Shown here: one piece after another, positions 1 to 11,416 of the stretch | How positions within the stretch are numbered: position 1 is the first letter of the stretch | Layout: every line of letters begins with the position of its first letter | Assembly (NCBI GenBank): GCA_029961685.1 | Contig: JARWKL010000015.1 | Location: 24,583,220-24,647,219 of the forward strand | Reading direction: 5' to 3' | Origin: Aristolochia californica | Lineage: Eukaryota; Streptophyta; Magnoliopsida; Piperales; Aristolochiaceae | Length of the DNA stretch: 64,000 nucleotides | Notes under the pieces: model-generated | Seen by the model: only the letters and a program-made list of their open reading frames with translations | What the model was told of the DNA's origin: nothing | Databases searched by the model: none | Made by a program: the position numbers and the translations under genes

Positions 1-57
1 TAAAAATCCTTAACTAGAATCACAAAAAAGTCACTCAACTGGAACAATTTGGCTTAC

Positions 58-1588
58 TTGTATAGAGCAGCAAGGCGTATGAGCTCACTGTAGTGGATGG
101 AATAAAAGGGTACCTTTCTCCATTTATGACACACAGACGCAAATACATGGACTGGAGTATCCTTCAGCAGCTCATCAAGATTAGGCATCACAACAGCAAT
201 TTTGAAACTGGGAAAGCAGAAGGAGAACAAGTCAAGATCAAGAACCGATAATTAGTAATAAAAATTTCTAAAACAAGTGCTTGCAAATGGTTAGGTATCT
301 TAGAAGAGCATGTATTAGACATTCTTACAGTATGACAGGGAAGTCTTGATTAAAGATCATACCCGTCTTTCACAAAATCATTAAAAAAATCAAGCTCAAT
401 GGTTTCAGAAAACACCACAACACAAGCATCCGGATGGTTGTGGAGAACACTTTCGAGTCCTCTCTGATGTCTAACTCCAAACATCCATGGTGGACTATTC
501 CATACCATGAAAACTCGCATGAAACACTTTTTCCCTCTAAAAAAATCACCCATAAATGCTGAAAAAGACAAATGAGTATCCAATCCAGGGTAGTAACCCC
601 ATCTCCAGCCATCAGCATGAATCGGGTTTTTTGAATCCATATGGCTATAAACTTTAGAATTCAACTTCCTCAGCGTTTCTCTCCTTGAGTGCTTACTGGA
701 TGACACTCGTTCCAAGGGAGAGCCACCAAAAGGCACCTTGCGAATTTCCTTCCACATTGCTTTCTGCAGGATTCTATCACCCTTTGTTAGGCTAGTGACT
801 CCAGGCATATCAGGATCTTGCAACAAGGGGTTATTCAAAGGATTCAGCCTTTCGAAATTCGACCTGAACATCCGTTCCTTCCTCAGAAAAGCACCTTTTT
901 GATCAAACCAAGGAGCCCACCCATCCCTCAGAACAGATGCACCGCCCCTTGTTTTGAACAACAAAGCATCTTCTACCACCATCACTTCATTCAGTTTCTC
1001 CCTGATCTTCTCATCCAGAGACTGATCATCTGAAGCGAAACCACTCCTGCTCCGATCCTCCGAATCGGGATCAGAACTGAATCCGAACTGATCTTCCTCT
1101 GCACTTCTCTTATCAAATGCACGACGAGTAACTCCCGAGACATGGTCCCAGAAATACCCAGAATTTTTCTTTCCAGCATCCTCTCCTTCCTCCGCACTTT
1201 CATCTCTCCCGAATTCGTCATCGTCCCGCGCTTCTTCATCGGTCCTACCCTCCTCCAAGTTATCAAACTCATCAATAAGATCCTCCGTGTCGCTCACCGC
1301 AGGTTCGTCTTTTTCGTTTTCCTCATCAGCGAGGAGATCGAGGACGGCAACTTCATCGCGGCGGGATTCCACGGGCGAGATCAGATTTTTCCGGTGCTGA
1401 TGAGATTCTGATAAAGGAGGCGTCTGCATCACCAGCCCCAACCCTATCCCTAACCTGAACGACCCGAGACGACTATGGAGAACCGCAAGCGAGAGAAGCA
1501 GCAGCAGAGAGGCCAACACCGCACAAAGCTGGGCACTACCAATGCCAGGCCGGCGGCGATGCCCGCCGCCACGCAGAGTTTTCAGCAT
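58..1588 (-). CDS. alpha-1,4-glycosyltransferase family protein (At4g19900-like), 3' part outside window
   Basis: Two exons are visible: exon 1 at 1588..363 and exon 2 at 207..58; the gene continues beyond the left edge. The junction GG|gtatga ... cag|T restores a Gly codon and the frame, and exon 2 ends in a good donor (gtaagc, from 57). The first ATG is at 1588; the frame is open a few codons further up but only with a non-ATG codon. The N-terminus is basic, followed by a Leu-rich membrane segment (about residues 17-37), so it looks like a type II membrane protein. An Asp/Glu-rich stem follows (about 70-130), then the glycosyltransferase region with motifs RVFMVWNSPPWMFGVRHQRG, MPNLDELLKDTPVHVFAS and YSELIRLAALYK, typical of the Gly_transf_sug/Gb3-synthase family. 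The DXD motif should lie in the next, unseen exon. Family members are Golgi enzymes whose substrate in plants is not established; this is family knowledge, not visible here. Confidence 0.85.
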
Positions 1589-1893
1589 TGCCGGAGCAGA
1601 GCCCAACTGACAGACAACATAGCCAATGGAAACATCAAAGAAGCGTCACTCTTCTTTATTCTCGGACAACCCTGGGTCCTCCATTTTTCAAAATATCCCG
1701 AGGTTTTCTGCAATGTCACAGTTGCATAGAGATGCCTTCAAGATTTGATAAACTGACAATTCTGAGGCAAATTTTGCTGGCAAAGTTGGTGATTTCTCCA
1801 GCATTTTACCTACCATTAGGGAAGAACAGCCAGCAGGGACTCGACTTTAAACGGGTACCATTCTGTTGGTTGATGATTGATTTATACAGCTAA

Positions 1894-2061
1894 AAAGTTT
1901 CAGATTCTACTGCAGCAAAATGGGTCTTCACCGACAACACAGGGAAGAAGCAGCTTACCTTTAAGAGAAATCACCCATATGTGGTTGCAGTTCGAGGTAG
2001 TACCATTATCGATGGAGATTGTTCTGGTGTTAGTGAGAGTAAGACATTTGAAGTGTTTTAA
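1894..2061 (+). other. unrecognised coding-like fragment (possible terminal exon)
   Basis: An open frame of 55 codons ends in TAA at 2059-2061. Its composition is protein-like (motifs AKWVFTDNTGKK, FKRNHPYVVAVRGS, DGDCSGVSESK) and stands out from the AT-rich DNA after it. An acceptor-like cag sits at 1901-1903. No start codon or upstream exon could be matched, and I recognise no family. It could be the last exon of a decayed gene or chance. Confidence 0.2.
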
Positions 2062-4655
2062 ACGTATACTTTTCTTTATCATATTAATGGGTTAAAAGTT
2101 TAAATACTTTTTTCTTTTTCCACGTCATATTTTTAAGAAACTTGTATAAGTCGTATTTTTTAACAGAGTTCTTTTAATCTGAATAAATATAAATTGTCTT
2201 TTAATAATTTGAAATATAATAATATTATATAATAAATAAAACTAAAAAAAATGAATGGGGTATCTCCACTCAGGCCACTTTGACCGCAAAAAGAGATGGA
2301 AAGTGAGAGAGAGAGGGTTGATCCAATACGAAAAATCATTTGACGTGAAACATGCGAAATGCTGAGGCTTATACAGGAATGGAGGACTAGAAAGACAAAG
2401 AGTTGTTAATATTTGAAAGTAGAGCAAACTCATTAATTAATGTTTATGAACAATGGTCTCAAATCCATAGACATGTCCCTATAATTTAATTACCATTCAC
2501 ATTGTCTATGCATGTGAGGTTTCCAAGTATGCTTCTATCTTTTCGGTACTATTACCATGCATAATTTTGTAATATCTGAACAAGAAGTAGCATTGCTTGA
2601 ATCACATAATAATATTTGAAAAATAAAAACCAGAAAAATTTATCTTAGTTGACCAAAATTTGGCATGCTCGAAACTACCGAATAGAGCTTCCTCTCAGGT
2701 TTAGATGTCTCAAATGATGGTGTTGATTTCTAAGTTTGACCTGCTGTGGTAGAAATTATTCGACCTAGGTGGCTTTTGAAGATAGGGGTGAATTGAGATT
2801 CTAAATTATAAAATTTAAGTACATTGAATGCAAAAATAAAGTATGACACATAATAAACAAGCACATACCATAAAGAGAATGATTTTTTACTCTCGATGTT
2901 CTCCTGGTTGTAGTCATCGCCCAAAAATTATCGTGTAATCCCTAATTACGCTAATTGATATATCTCCAAAAGATTCAATACAAACTAGATTGCAACTCTA
3001 GTGGACACTTCATTTCTACATTCCAAGCTCTATAATGTCATTTTTCCTAGTTTTAAGGTATTAGATAACCTCTATAAAGAAAATGTAAAATAGAAAGGAA
3101 TAAAAACAAATTTATAATTTTCTTTTTAAAGAGATAACCCTTCTTCAGGTGAGATCTAAACCTCTAAATCTTTAGCACGAGAAGTGAAATGTATAGGGAA
3201 GAGAGATTAGAGGATGCGGGGAAGTTTAGAGTTTTTTTCTCTTCTATACAGGGTAAAATCACAAATTTTAAGCTCAAAAGATTTTTTCCAAAGGTTTGGT
3301 GTGCCAACATAGACTCAACTCTTAGTCCCCCATCAATTCGAGGGCCGATTTATAAGTTTTTCAACCAAACTAGTCGTTTTTGCCTGTTAACAAAAAACAA
3401 CAAAAAAAGTTTATCAGTCAACAAACATGTATAAAAGACTTTATTTTTTGTGTTCCCTAAACCTATTGATCAATCAGGGCATCAATCAACGAGTTTTTGA
3501 CTTTCTAGAAAACCTATTGATCGATCAAACCAATTCAATCGATCGATCATGTTTAATAGTACTAGCTAAGCAGAGTTTTGTATGATGATCATGCTTCATA
3601 GCATTTTCCTGGTAGCATTCTATATGATTGGTCATACTTGAGCCAATGATTGACCATGTTTTTATAAGTTATGCTAGAATGTATTTTGGATGATTGATTA
3701 AGTCCATGTAGGTTGATCCGATCAAACCCATGTAGGTTAACTAATCATGCCACATGATAGTGTACTATTTTAACATTTAAACATGAAGTAGGTTAATCTA
3801 AGAGATTTACCAATTGTAAAACATTCATATGCATTCGACTAAAAACATGGTTTTGAAATATTTCATACCTTGAAGCTCCATGATATAAATGGGCTTACGA
3901 ATTGAAGTTTGGTTAGTTATCTATTTACATAGCTAGGGTTCTTGAGATTTTATATTTGACTTCGACTTTAGTCTTCAAGTCTTCAAATTTCTTCTTTGTA
4001 TAAGTTATGCTTCACAACTACAATCTTCAATGAGTTTTTGCTTTGGGTCTTGACTTCCGCACCTTGATTGATAATTCTTTAATCTTAAACTTTTGTCATA
4101 GACTTCATTATAGTTGTGTTGGAAGGCTTAGTCTAAAATATACTGATAATGTCGTTAGTAACATATTTTCAAGTTACCCATTTTGTTATCATCAAAATAA
4201 TGGAGATCAACGTGATTGTACCATTCCTGGTTGGTAGGAAAATTGTCGGCCTCATTCCCCTCACTTATTATCGTTTTTATTATATCTCAAGTCTTATTAA
4301 AATAGTGAGTAGAATAATAAATTGAGTTTTATCATAAAAGGGCACATAAATTTATATTTTATTTTTTAAATATTAGACATATCTCTTTATTTATTTATTT
4401 TTCTATGTGCATCCATTCCAAAGTTCCAAATGTGGTTTTTTGACCTAGTGAACTAACCTAATGACTTAGTCGGATTAATATTATTTTTCAAGGGGGGCAA
4501 ATTGGGTGGGTCAAAACTTTTTAGATGGTTAAACTCATCTTTTGTATTTTGGGACTTACCACGAATCAAATTCTAGACTTAATCTGGCTCAACTCAGGTG
4601 ATGCTACTTGTCTTCACAGTTGAAACATTTTTTCTTTTCTCTCACTTAACATTTG
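2062..4655. other. AT-rich intergenic region, no gene seen
   Basis: Only short frames without family signal occur. Around 3455-3760 there are several near-palindromic copies of GATCGATCA and related words, which suggests an old element, but no terminal repeats could be defined. Otherwise nothing recognisable. Confidence 0.5.
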
Positions 4656-4697
4656 ATGGTTGGAGAGGTTGGCAACCGGGGAAACGGACGACCTGAG

Positions 4698-7600
4698 ATG
4701 GAGAACCAAGATACGGGGTTTGTGGAGGTAGAGAGAATAAGGGGGAAGTCGACTGTCACTCGCTGCTTTTCCAAGTACCCTCTCAAATTCATAGTACCCA
4801 CGAAGGTTCGTCGTTGCATAACTCCTGTAGAAAGCAAAGCAATTTCGTTTTGTATGATCTGTCTTCTAGAAATAGCTCTCTTGTATGATTCTTCTCAGGT
4901 CCTTCATCCTCTTGTTCCATTTCTGTAATCATCAAAGTTCGGCTTTTCATGTCTAATATTTGTAGGTTATTGAGACTGCCTCATGTTCCGTTTTTTTTTT
5001 TTGGCTTCAGGTGGGTCCGTCCAGCACAGATGCTGTATGGATTTACAGTATTTCTTATGGCGGGGGCATAGTTTCGGTATAACATGTGACATGTCTTCAT
5101 CTTCTTCTAGTCTCCTATGCCATCTGTGCAAATTTTTTCTACTTTATTTTTTATCTTGTCCTTCATTATTATGTTCCATTAATTTTATATAGGGAGATTG
5201 CATTTCATGTGGTATCAGTGTAGGAGAAGGTTGTACAGTGGTCTTGACCACTCAAGCTTCGACTAAGGTACGATCTTTAATTTATTCTTGACATTTTATT
5301 TGTTTAGTTGAGGTTTTCTTTTTGGCACCAAGCAGGAGTTTTAGATAGCAATTAAATCTTGTCTAACATGGGGAATCTCACATTTCACGATATTTGTCAC
5401 TAAAAGTCGAAGGATATTTGGATCCTAGGTGCTACCTCTACCTTGATGAGACATCCTGCTACTTCTGTCATTGAATAAAAGTTAGCTATCTAACTTTGGA
5501 ACGTACCTTGCACTCCATGATCTTTGGTTCAATTGGGGAAGTTGCTATCTCAAAGTATTGTGTTGGATTACTTAAATCTTCTCAACAACTGGAAGACATT
5601 TGAGAAGAAACAAAGAATAAGAAAAACAAAGCCAAACTTATGCCTATTTTGAAAAGTTTCCTGCTTTCTCAAACATGAATCTTTTTGGCCTATTGGAATT
5701 CAGTTTTCCTCTCAAGTGACAGGTGTTCTTATGGACGAACTATACATGGTAGCAGCTTGACGAGCTTCAATTTGTGTTCATGGATCATTGGATGAGTGAT
5801 AAATTGACTGCTATACCTTGTTGAAAATGACAAATGTGTGATATAAACTATAACTTGAAAAGAAGATATACCATCTACAATGTCAAAATTTGGTTCTTCT
5901 GATCAACCATTTTTCTGTAGATATCTGTATATCCAGCTTATTGAATGGAGAAAGAAGTACCTTAAATTCATTACTTTCTGTCTCATAAGTTTTTATAACT
6001 TTTTCACATTATTGTCTTTGAAACTATTTGTGAGGGCTGGAGACAAGGGAGGATGGTTCTCTTTTGTTCTAGCGTTTTTAAAATCTCATTCTATACTTAC
6101 TGTTAAGTAAATTCTTAAAGGAAAAATTTTAAGGTACAAATTTTTGACAATTATATTCCTTATATACATAAAGTTATATAAGACCTGAAGAAACCCTAGG
6201 TAAAGATAGCAGTGAGGGTTTGGTTTAAGCCGATTCTCCAAATGCTAGTTATGTCATTGCCTAATGTGAGAGTGAACTTTTCAAGGAGTCATAGTTAACG
6301 TGCAAATGGCAACTTGTAGCTTGGGAAAATCCGGGTCTACCCGGAGAGAGAGAGAGAGAGAGAGAGAGACATGGGTGGGTGGGTGGGTTGGTTGTTGTTC
6401 TTGGTAATATTCTTTTTGTCTTCTCTATTCCTTTTTGTCTGTGCGATGAACCGGTGACGGAGTTGACAGCCCTTCACTAGGTTATTCGACTCTTCACAAG
6501 CAGATTCTCATCTCCTCTTGCTCTAGAGGGTGACTAGGCAGTTGTCACTATTAGTTGGAGGCAAGGGCCACCAAGTTACTTATTGATGTATTTTGATAAC
6601 CTTGAAGATATATGTTAAAGCCTCAATATTTCATGTGTGCATACACCTAGGAGCGTTAATTGCTTAGCTAAAGCTTAGAGAGGGTTTGCATGGCAGCATC
6701 TCACTGTTGGCACCAATCTTCCCCTTTGACATTTGATTTCTTTTTGTTTTTATAGCTTTCTTATCATTCTATGTTGTGCTCACATATTTGTATTCTTCTC
6801 CCTCGGGAGCCTTGTTTCTAGTTAATCCTCTTTTTTTATTGTTATAAAGAAATAGTACATTGGAAGAAACTGTGTATACATAAGAAATTAAAAGCAGGCA
6901 TGGAATGACAAAATCATGAAAATATTCATGTGATACTGGCTCTTTTTTCACATTTTTGTCACAATTATTTGTCTTGAACCTGAACCTTTTATCAACAAAG
7001 ACCCAACTCTACAAGGCTTTTGGTGGCTGCTCATTTCACTTAATTTCTGTTTACCTTTTTGGTGGATTTTCAGGCTTGGGTACTAGTAAGCCTAACCCTA
7101 ATTTTTTCTACATGCTATGGAATATTTTCTTTGTTCAGATAAAAGATAATTAAGCAAGCAAAATGTTGGTGTTTCTAAGAATACCCTAAAAAGCTTGTTA
7201 TAAATGATGACTTCACTGTAATGCAGGTATACAAATCTGTGGGGTCAAAATGCTCTGAACAGTATGTGGAGGTACTATTTTTCCTGAAACCAATTAATAG
7301 CTCACAGATACTGACTAGTTTCCTTTCTGTATTCAACCTTGAAAACTCTTTAATCGACCCTTAATTGTTGAATTCTATTGGCTGCTTGGTAGCCATCAGA
7401 GGTGTATGAAAGAGCTTGTGTATATTACCATTTAATCATTTGGTCATTGTTGGATGTTTCAGCTTGTGTAATGTCAAAACTTTCAAGATTTAATCTGTTT
7501 TCCGTATACTGGTGTGTGTGTGTGTGTGTGTGTGTATTTGAAATTTATGTTGATATGTATTCAACATCCAAGGAAAAAAATCAATTTTCTTTATTGTTAT

Positions 7601-9293
7601 GCATCCCCTTTTCCTTGTCAAGAAATTCAGTATGGTCGTAAAAAAAAAAAAAAAAAAGTACACACCTGTCAGGGTTATGGACTTAACTGTGACATCATAA
7701 TTGGCTGTTTGCATGTTTGTTTGCTTGATTTCATTACTAGTAACAATTTCAAATTTCATGATGCAGTAGGCAAGAATTGGGAAGAACGCACTGTTGGTTG
7801 TTATTCCAGACCCTGTTACATGTTTTTCAACTGCAAGATACTGCCAGAAGCAAGTCTTCAGATCCTTTCCAGACTCCAATTTGGTTCTTGTAGATTGGCT
7901 TACCAGTGGAAGATATGAGAATGGGGAGAAATGGGAGTTTGATTTCTACAGAAGCACCAACCACATTTTTCTCGATGGAGATCAGCCTATCTTCCTAGAT
8001 TCAGTAATTTCTGTATCTTCATTTGTTCATCTATACAGAATACTTGCAATCTTGCAAAACTCATGAACTTTTATCCATCTGAATGGTCGTTTATCTGTTT
8101 TGGACAAACTAAACTTGAAACTCTGTTTGTGTAAATTTTTCCAAATCTGAATAGTGTTATATGAGCTGGGTTTAGTTTAGTTCTGCTTCCTCCCTTCAAG
8201 CCTTGGTGGGTTTTTTTTCTTTCTTTTTTTTCAACTAATAAGAAAGAAAGCCTTGTTGTGGTTTTGTTTGCTCAAACAGACCTTGCTAGAACAAGGGCCA
8301 ATCACCAGCATTGCTGAACGTATGCAGGATTACCATGTGATTGCAATGGTTGTACTCGTGGGGTGAGTTCTTATTTACCTTTTTGATGAACTTGCTCGAA
8401 TCTTCATGGTGCTTTGGCCAGTTGAAGTCTTTTCTATTTGTTCGACCTCACTCTATTTGGATGCAGGAAAAAGTTGAATCATGTTAAAGATCTAGTGCAA
8501 GAACTTGTGAAGGAGATGATGTCAGAGCAATTATATGCGCCAAAATCTGTCATATCAGGTCCTCATAAGAAAATAAAGTTTATGCATAGCCCACCAAGAC
8601 CTGCTCTAATTGCCTCTTGCAGTTCCTTTGGTCCTAAGGTACCTTACCATCTCATCTGATATTCAAAGAGATTGCTTGAATGATGTAATTGCATATAGAT
8701 TTTTGTTTAGTTACAGTCATCTAGACACTACTGTTGAAACCAACTTTAGGTTGGAGCTTACACCATGGATGGGCTCCTGGTTCATACTTCTGTTTGGTTG
8801 GTATCCCCATTCGGCGCCTTCTGCACAGGGGTCTTTGAGCAGCAAATCTTAAGATGGAGTAGGAAACATTAGTTAAAGACCTGAGGCTGAGTAGTTAATC
8901 CATAAATGCATGAGTAGGGACTCAGAACCCAACTTTGCTCCAGCAAAATCGTGGTTGTTGCCCATGTTGGTTTGGTTTTTCTGAGCTCAGAAGCTGGACT
9001 TGGGAGTTGAACACAAACAGCAAGTCTGATCCCCTGACTTGACCCGCCCCTTGTCTAATTGTGTTTGTGAAATTGCATCTAGATTTTCAAGCTTGACTCC
9101 ATAAAGGGTACATGAATCCCATGATAAACTCTGGTTATTTGATTTGTCATGTCATTAGACCTTATTTTGGTTCCAGGGTATAGGCATGGTTGTTCGAATT
9201 GCAGCAGAGACAACGGAAGCAGTGTACCAGTTTTTGAGGGATTCTTTGGGCATCTTGGAGCCGCTTCTTGGGGTGGCACCGTATTGTTCTTAG
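4698..9293 (+). CDS. URED: urease accessory protein UreD
   Basis: Eight exons join in phase: 4698-4805, 5011-5076, 5193-5267, 7227-7271, 7770-8003, 8280-8362, 8467-8638 and 9177-9293, giving about 299 aa. Diagnostic UreD stretches are STVTRCFSKYPLKFIVPTK, AVWIYSISYGGGI, TTQASTKVYKS, LLVVIPDPVTCFSTARYCQK, SIAERMQDY, ASCSSFGPK and the C-terminal EPLLGVAPYC. UreD works in the cytosol with UreF and UreG as the scaffold that delivers nickel to apo-urease, so the gene links to urea-nitrogen recycling (family knowledge). The ATG at 4698 gives the usual plant N-terminal length; an in-frame ATG at 4656 would add 14 residues. Introns are GT-AG; intron 3 is about 1.96 kb and holds (GA)n/(GGGT)n simple repeats at 6343-6388. 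A TG-rich microsatellite and a poly-A run lie in intron 4. The frame looks intact. Confidence 0.92.
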
Positions 9294-10144
9294 TAGCCAA
9301 GATGATTTGGGATGGCATTGTGTCTTAAGTTTTTCAGATAGAAAAAAGAACATTATTTTGTTCTTGTATCATTATGTTGGCCTCTTGGAGGATTGTGACT
9401 ACAAAACCATAAAGGAAGGCAAATTGTGTTGCAGAAATGCTTTGAAAGAGGTCTCCAACAAATCTTCTGCAAGCTTAGTAATGGGCGGTTGGAGACAAAT
9501 AAGGGCTAGGCTTTTTTCCTATGTTATTAGTTGAGGGAGGGCACCCCACCCTTCCTGTTATGTTTGTTTAAATTAGTATTTATTTTTATTGACAATGACT
9601 TCATTTTAAAATACATAATTAAAGATAATAAATTATATAATTGGTTAATTTGATGTCATTTTATAGGTTTTTAATGTTATTATAACCAAAATATTATACT
9701 TTTAGCAATTTTATTTACCTATTTTTTTTTGCTCTATTAAATAATTTTAAAATAATAATTAGTTTTACGAAAAATCATTTGGTGTAAAATATGCGATTAT
9801 TTCAGCCCATTATTAATAATTGATCCGGTTTATTATGTGAACAAAACCCTGGTTTCTTTACACACTGTTGTCTGGTTTGAGCCAGTGTCATTCTTAGTAG
9901 TGGGTCGTCGTTACAAATAACGCTCCAGTATACAGAAGGAGCCAGTTTCAGTAGTCTCTGAGGCATTTCGTCGAGCAGGTGTGTTAGCTTGTATCCACCT
10001 GGAAAAATGGTGGAAAGGTTTTTCTCTACGATGCAGAAACATCCGCGGGACGTCAAAAAGGAAAAGTTCATCCGTCCTTCCGGAGGTTTATGTATTTAAT
10101 CGGGGTGCTCGCTTCTTTTCCAGTTTGCTATTAATTCTGTTCAG
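9294..10144. other. URED 3' flank and AT-rich spacer
   Basis: The URED 3' UTR probably lies in the first few hundred bases. After about 9540 the DNA becomes AT-rich. No RNA gene or conserved reading frame was seen. Confidence 0.5.
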
Positions 10145-11011
10145 GAATGTGAAACCGGTGATCTGTCTTTATCTGCAACAGGAGATTGGATTCCAATCCC
10201 CTTTGTCTATGTCAGGCAAGCTTCTCTCTCTTCTTCTGTTTTTTTGTTCACTAATAACAGGGTTGTGCAACAGAAGATGATGAAGGGATTAAGAAGTACT
10301 GTGCAGCGTTTCATTTGCATGACGCATTTCCTTTGGCGTTCACGATTGATGATTTTGGTGATTTTTTTTCAGGAAAAGTAATGCACCAGCTCGGATTTTC
10401 CTTACTAATGGTAGATAATTCTACCTTATATTATGAGAACATTCACTCACAGTAGCAAAAAACGCTTATAATTTCTGAAGCCTGAAATGATGTTAAAACT
10501 TGCCATTTCATGATTCCTGTCTGCTATGAAACGAAGTAGAGTTTTGGACTGGTTAAAGAGTTTCTGATGTCCAAACACAAGGAAGAAGTCTAACTAGTGC
10601 TTCCATCAATTAAAAGGAAAGCGATTTCCAGTGCCATCTTTCTTCCTGCAGGAATTGTCAATAGAAGTTTGGAAATGCAAGAGGCAAAGACATAGGCCAT
10701 GGTTAGACTTTTGGCAGTGTCAGGATCCCATTAACCATGCCAGGTAACCTTCTACACCCTTGACAGTTTTATTAGATTTTTTGTGCTCCGTCGTCCCTGA
10801 GGCTCTCTCTGTAAATTTCCTACTCATCGGCCGTTAACGGTCCTGCTCTCTGATACAAACCATGGGGAGATTCCCAGAAGCCATTAAAGGTGCTGCTTCC
10901 AGGAAAACTGCCAAATACTCTGCTGCCTTGCAGTATCTTGTGCTAGAGGATTTGAGTAGAAGCCCCATGTTTTTTGTCCGTAAACTCACTCTAATGAGGT
11001 CATTTTCGTAA
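10145..11011 (+). CDS. unrecognised multi-exon candidate, probably 5'-truncated
   Basis: Four blocks splice in one frame: 10145-10215, 10274-10377, 10652-10743 and 10870-11011 (stop TAA at the end). The first intron would be of the GC-AG type (AG|GCAAGC donor); the second and third are GT-AG, though the third acceptor (gag|A) is poor. The predicted peptide contains VICLYLQQEIGFQSPLSMS, then EDDEGIKKYCAAFHLHDAF, LAFTIDDFGDFFSGK, EVWKCKRQRHRPWLDFWQC and LQYLVLEDLSRSPMFFVRK. This is well-behaved protein sequence, but I recognise no family and see no good start codon or upstream exon. It may be the 3' end of a gene whose 5' part has been lost, or a conserved exon set of a gene I cannot name. The phase agreement is the main support. 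Confidence 0.35.
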
Positions 11012-11285
11012 TAATGCACGGCCGTGAAACACCACCTGAATCCCAAAACCGTAAATTAATAAAGCTTCCTGCCCCTTATTGTTCGACGCTAAAATAAAAA
11101 CCTAAAACATCGACTTTTTTATTATTTATTTTTCTGAAGAAAAAAAGGTTCAGGGTGGTGGCTGCCTTCCCCGCCATAACCCACCGCACCCAAACCACTC
11201 AGAACTCGGAAAGACAGAAAAAATAAAATCCCGAATTTCGATTAATTTTCTCCTCATATAATTAAATTTTTTACAGTTCTTCGGC

Positions 11286-11293
11286 TATAAATA
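11286..11293 (+). promoter_or_regulatory. TATA box of the PLATZ gene
   Basis: TATAAATA lies 124 bp upstream of the PLATZ ATG, leaving about 95 nt of purine-rich 5' UTR. Position and sequence fit a plant core promoter. Confidence 0.6.
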
Positions 11294-11416
11294 CCGGAGG
11301 TTCGTTAGGGTTTAGAGTCCCCTCCCTCTACCGTCTACTCCTGCTGCTACCACTAAAAAAAGAAGAAGAAAAAAGAAATTAAAGCAAGCTCCCCCTAGCG
11401 AGATTAAGCTCCGGCG

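Noticed and set aside
7490..7918. Frames spanning the TG microsatellite in URED
   Set aside because: They run across an intron microsatellite and URED exon 5; only the exon frame is real.
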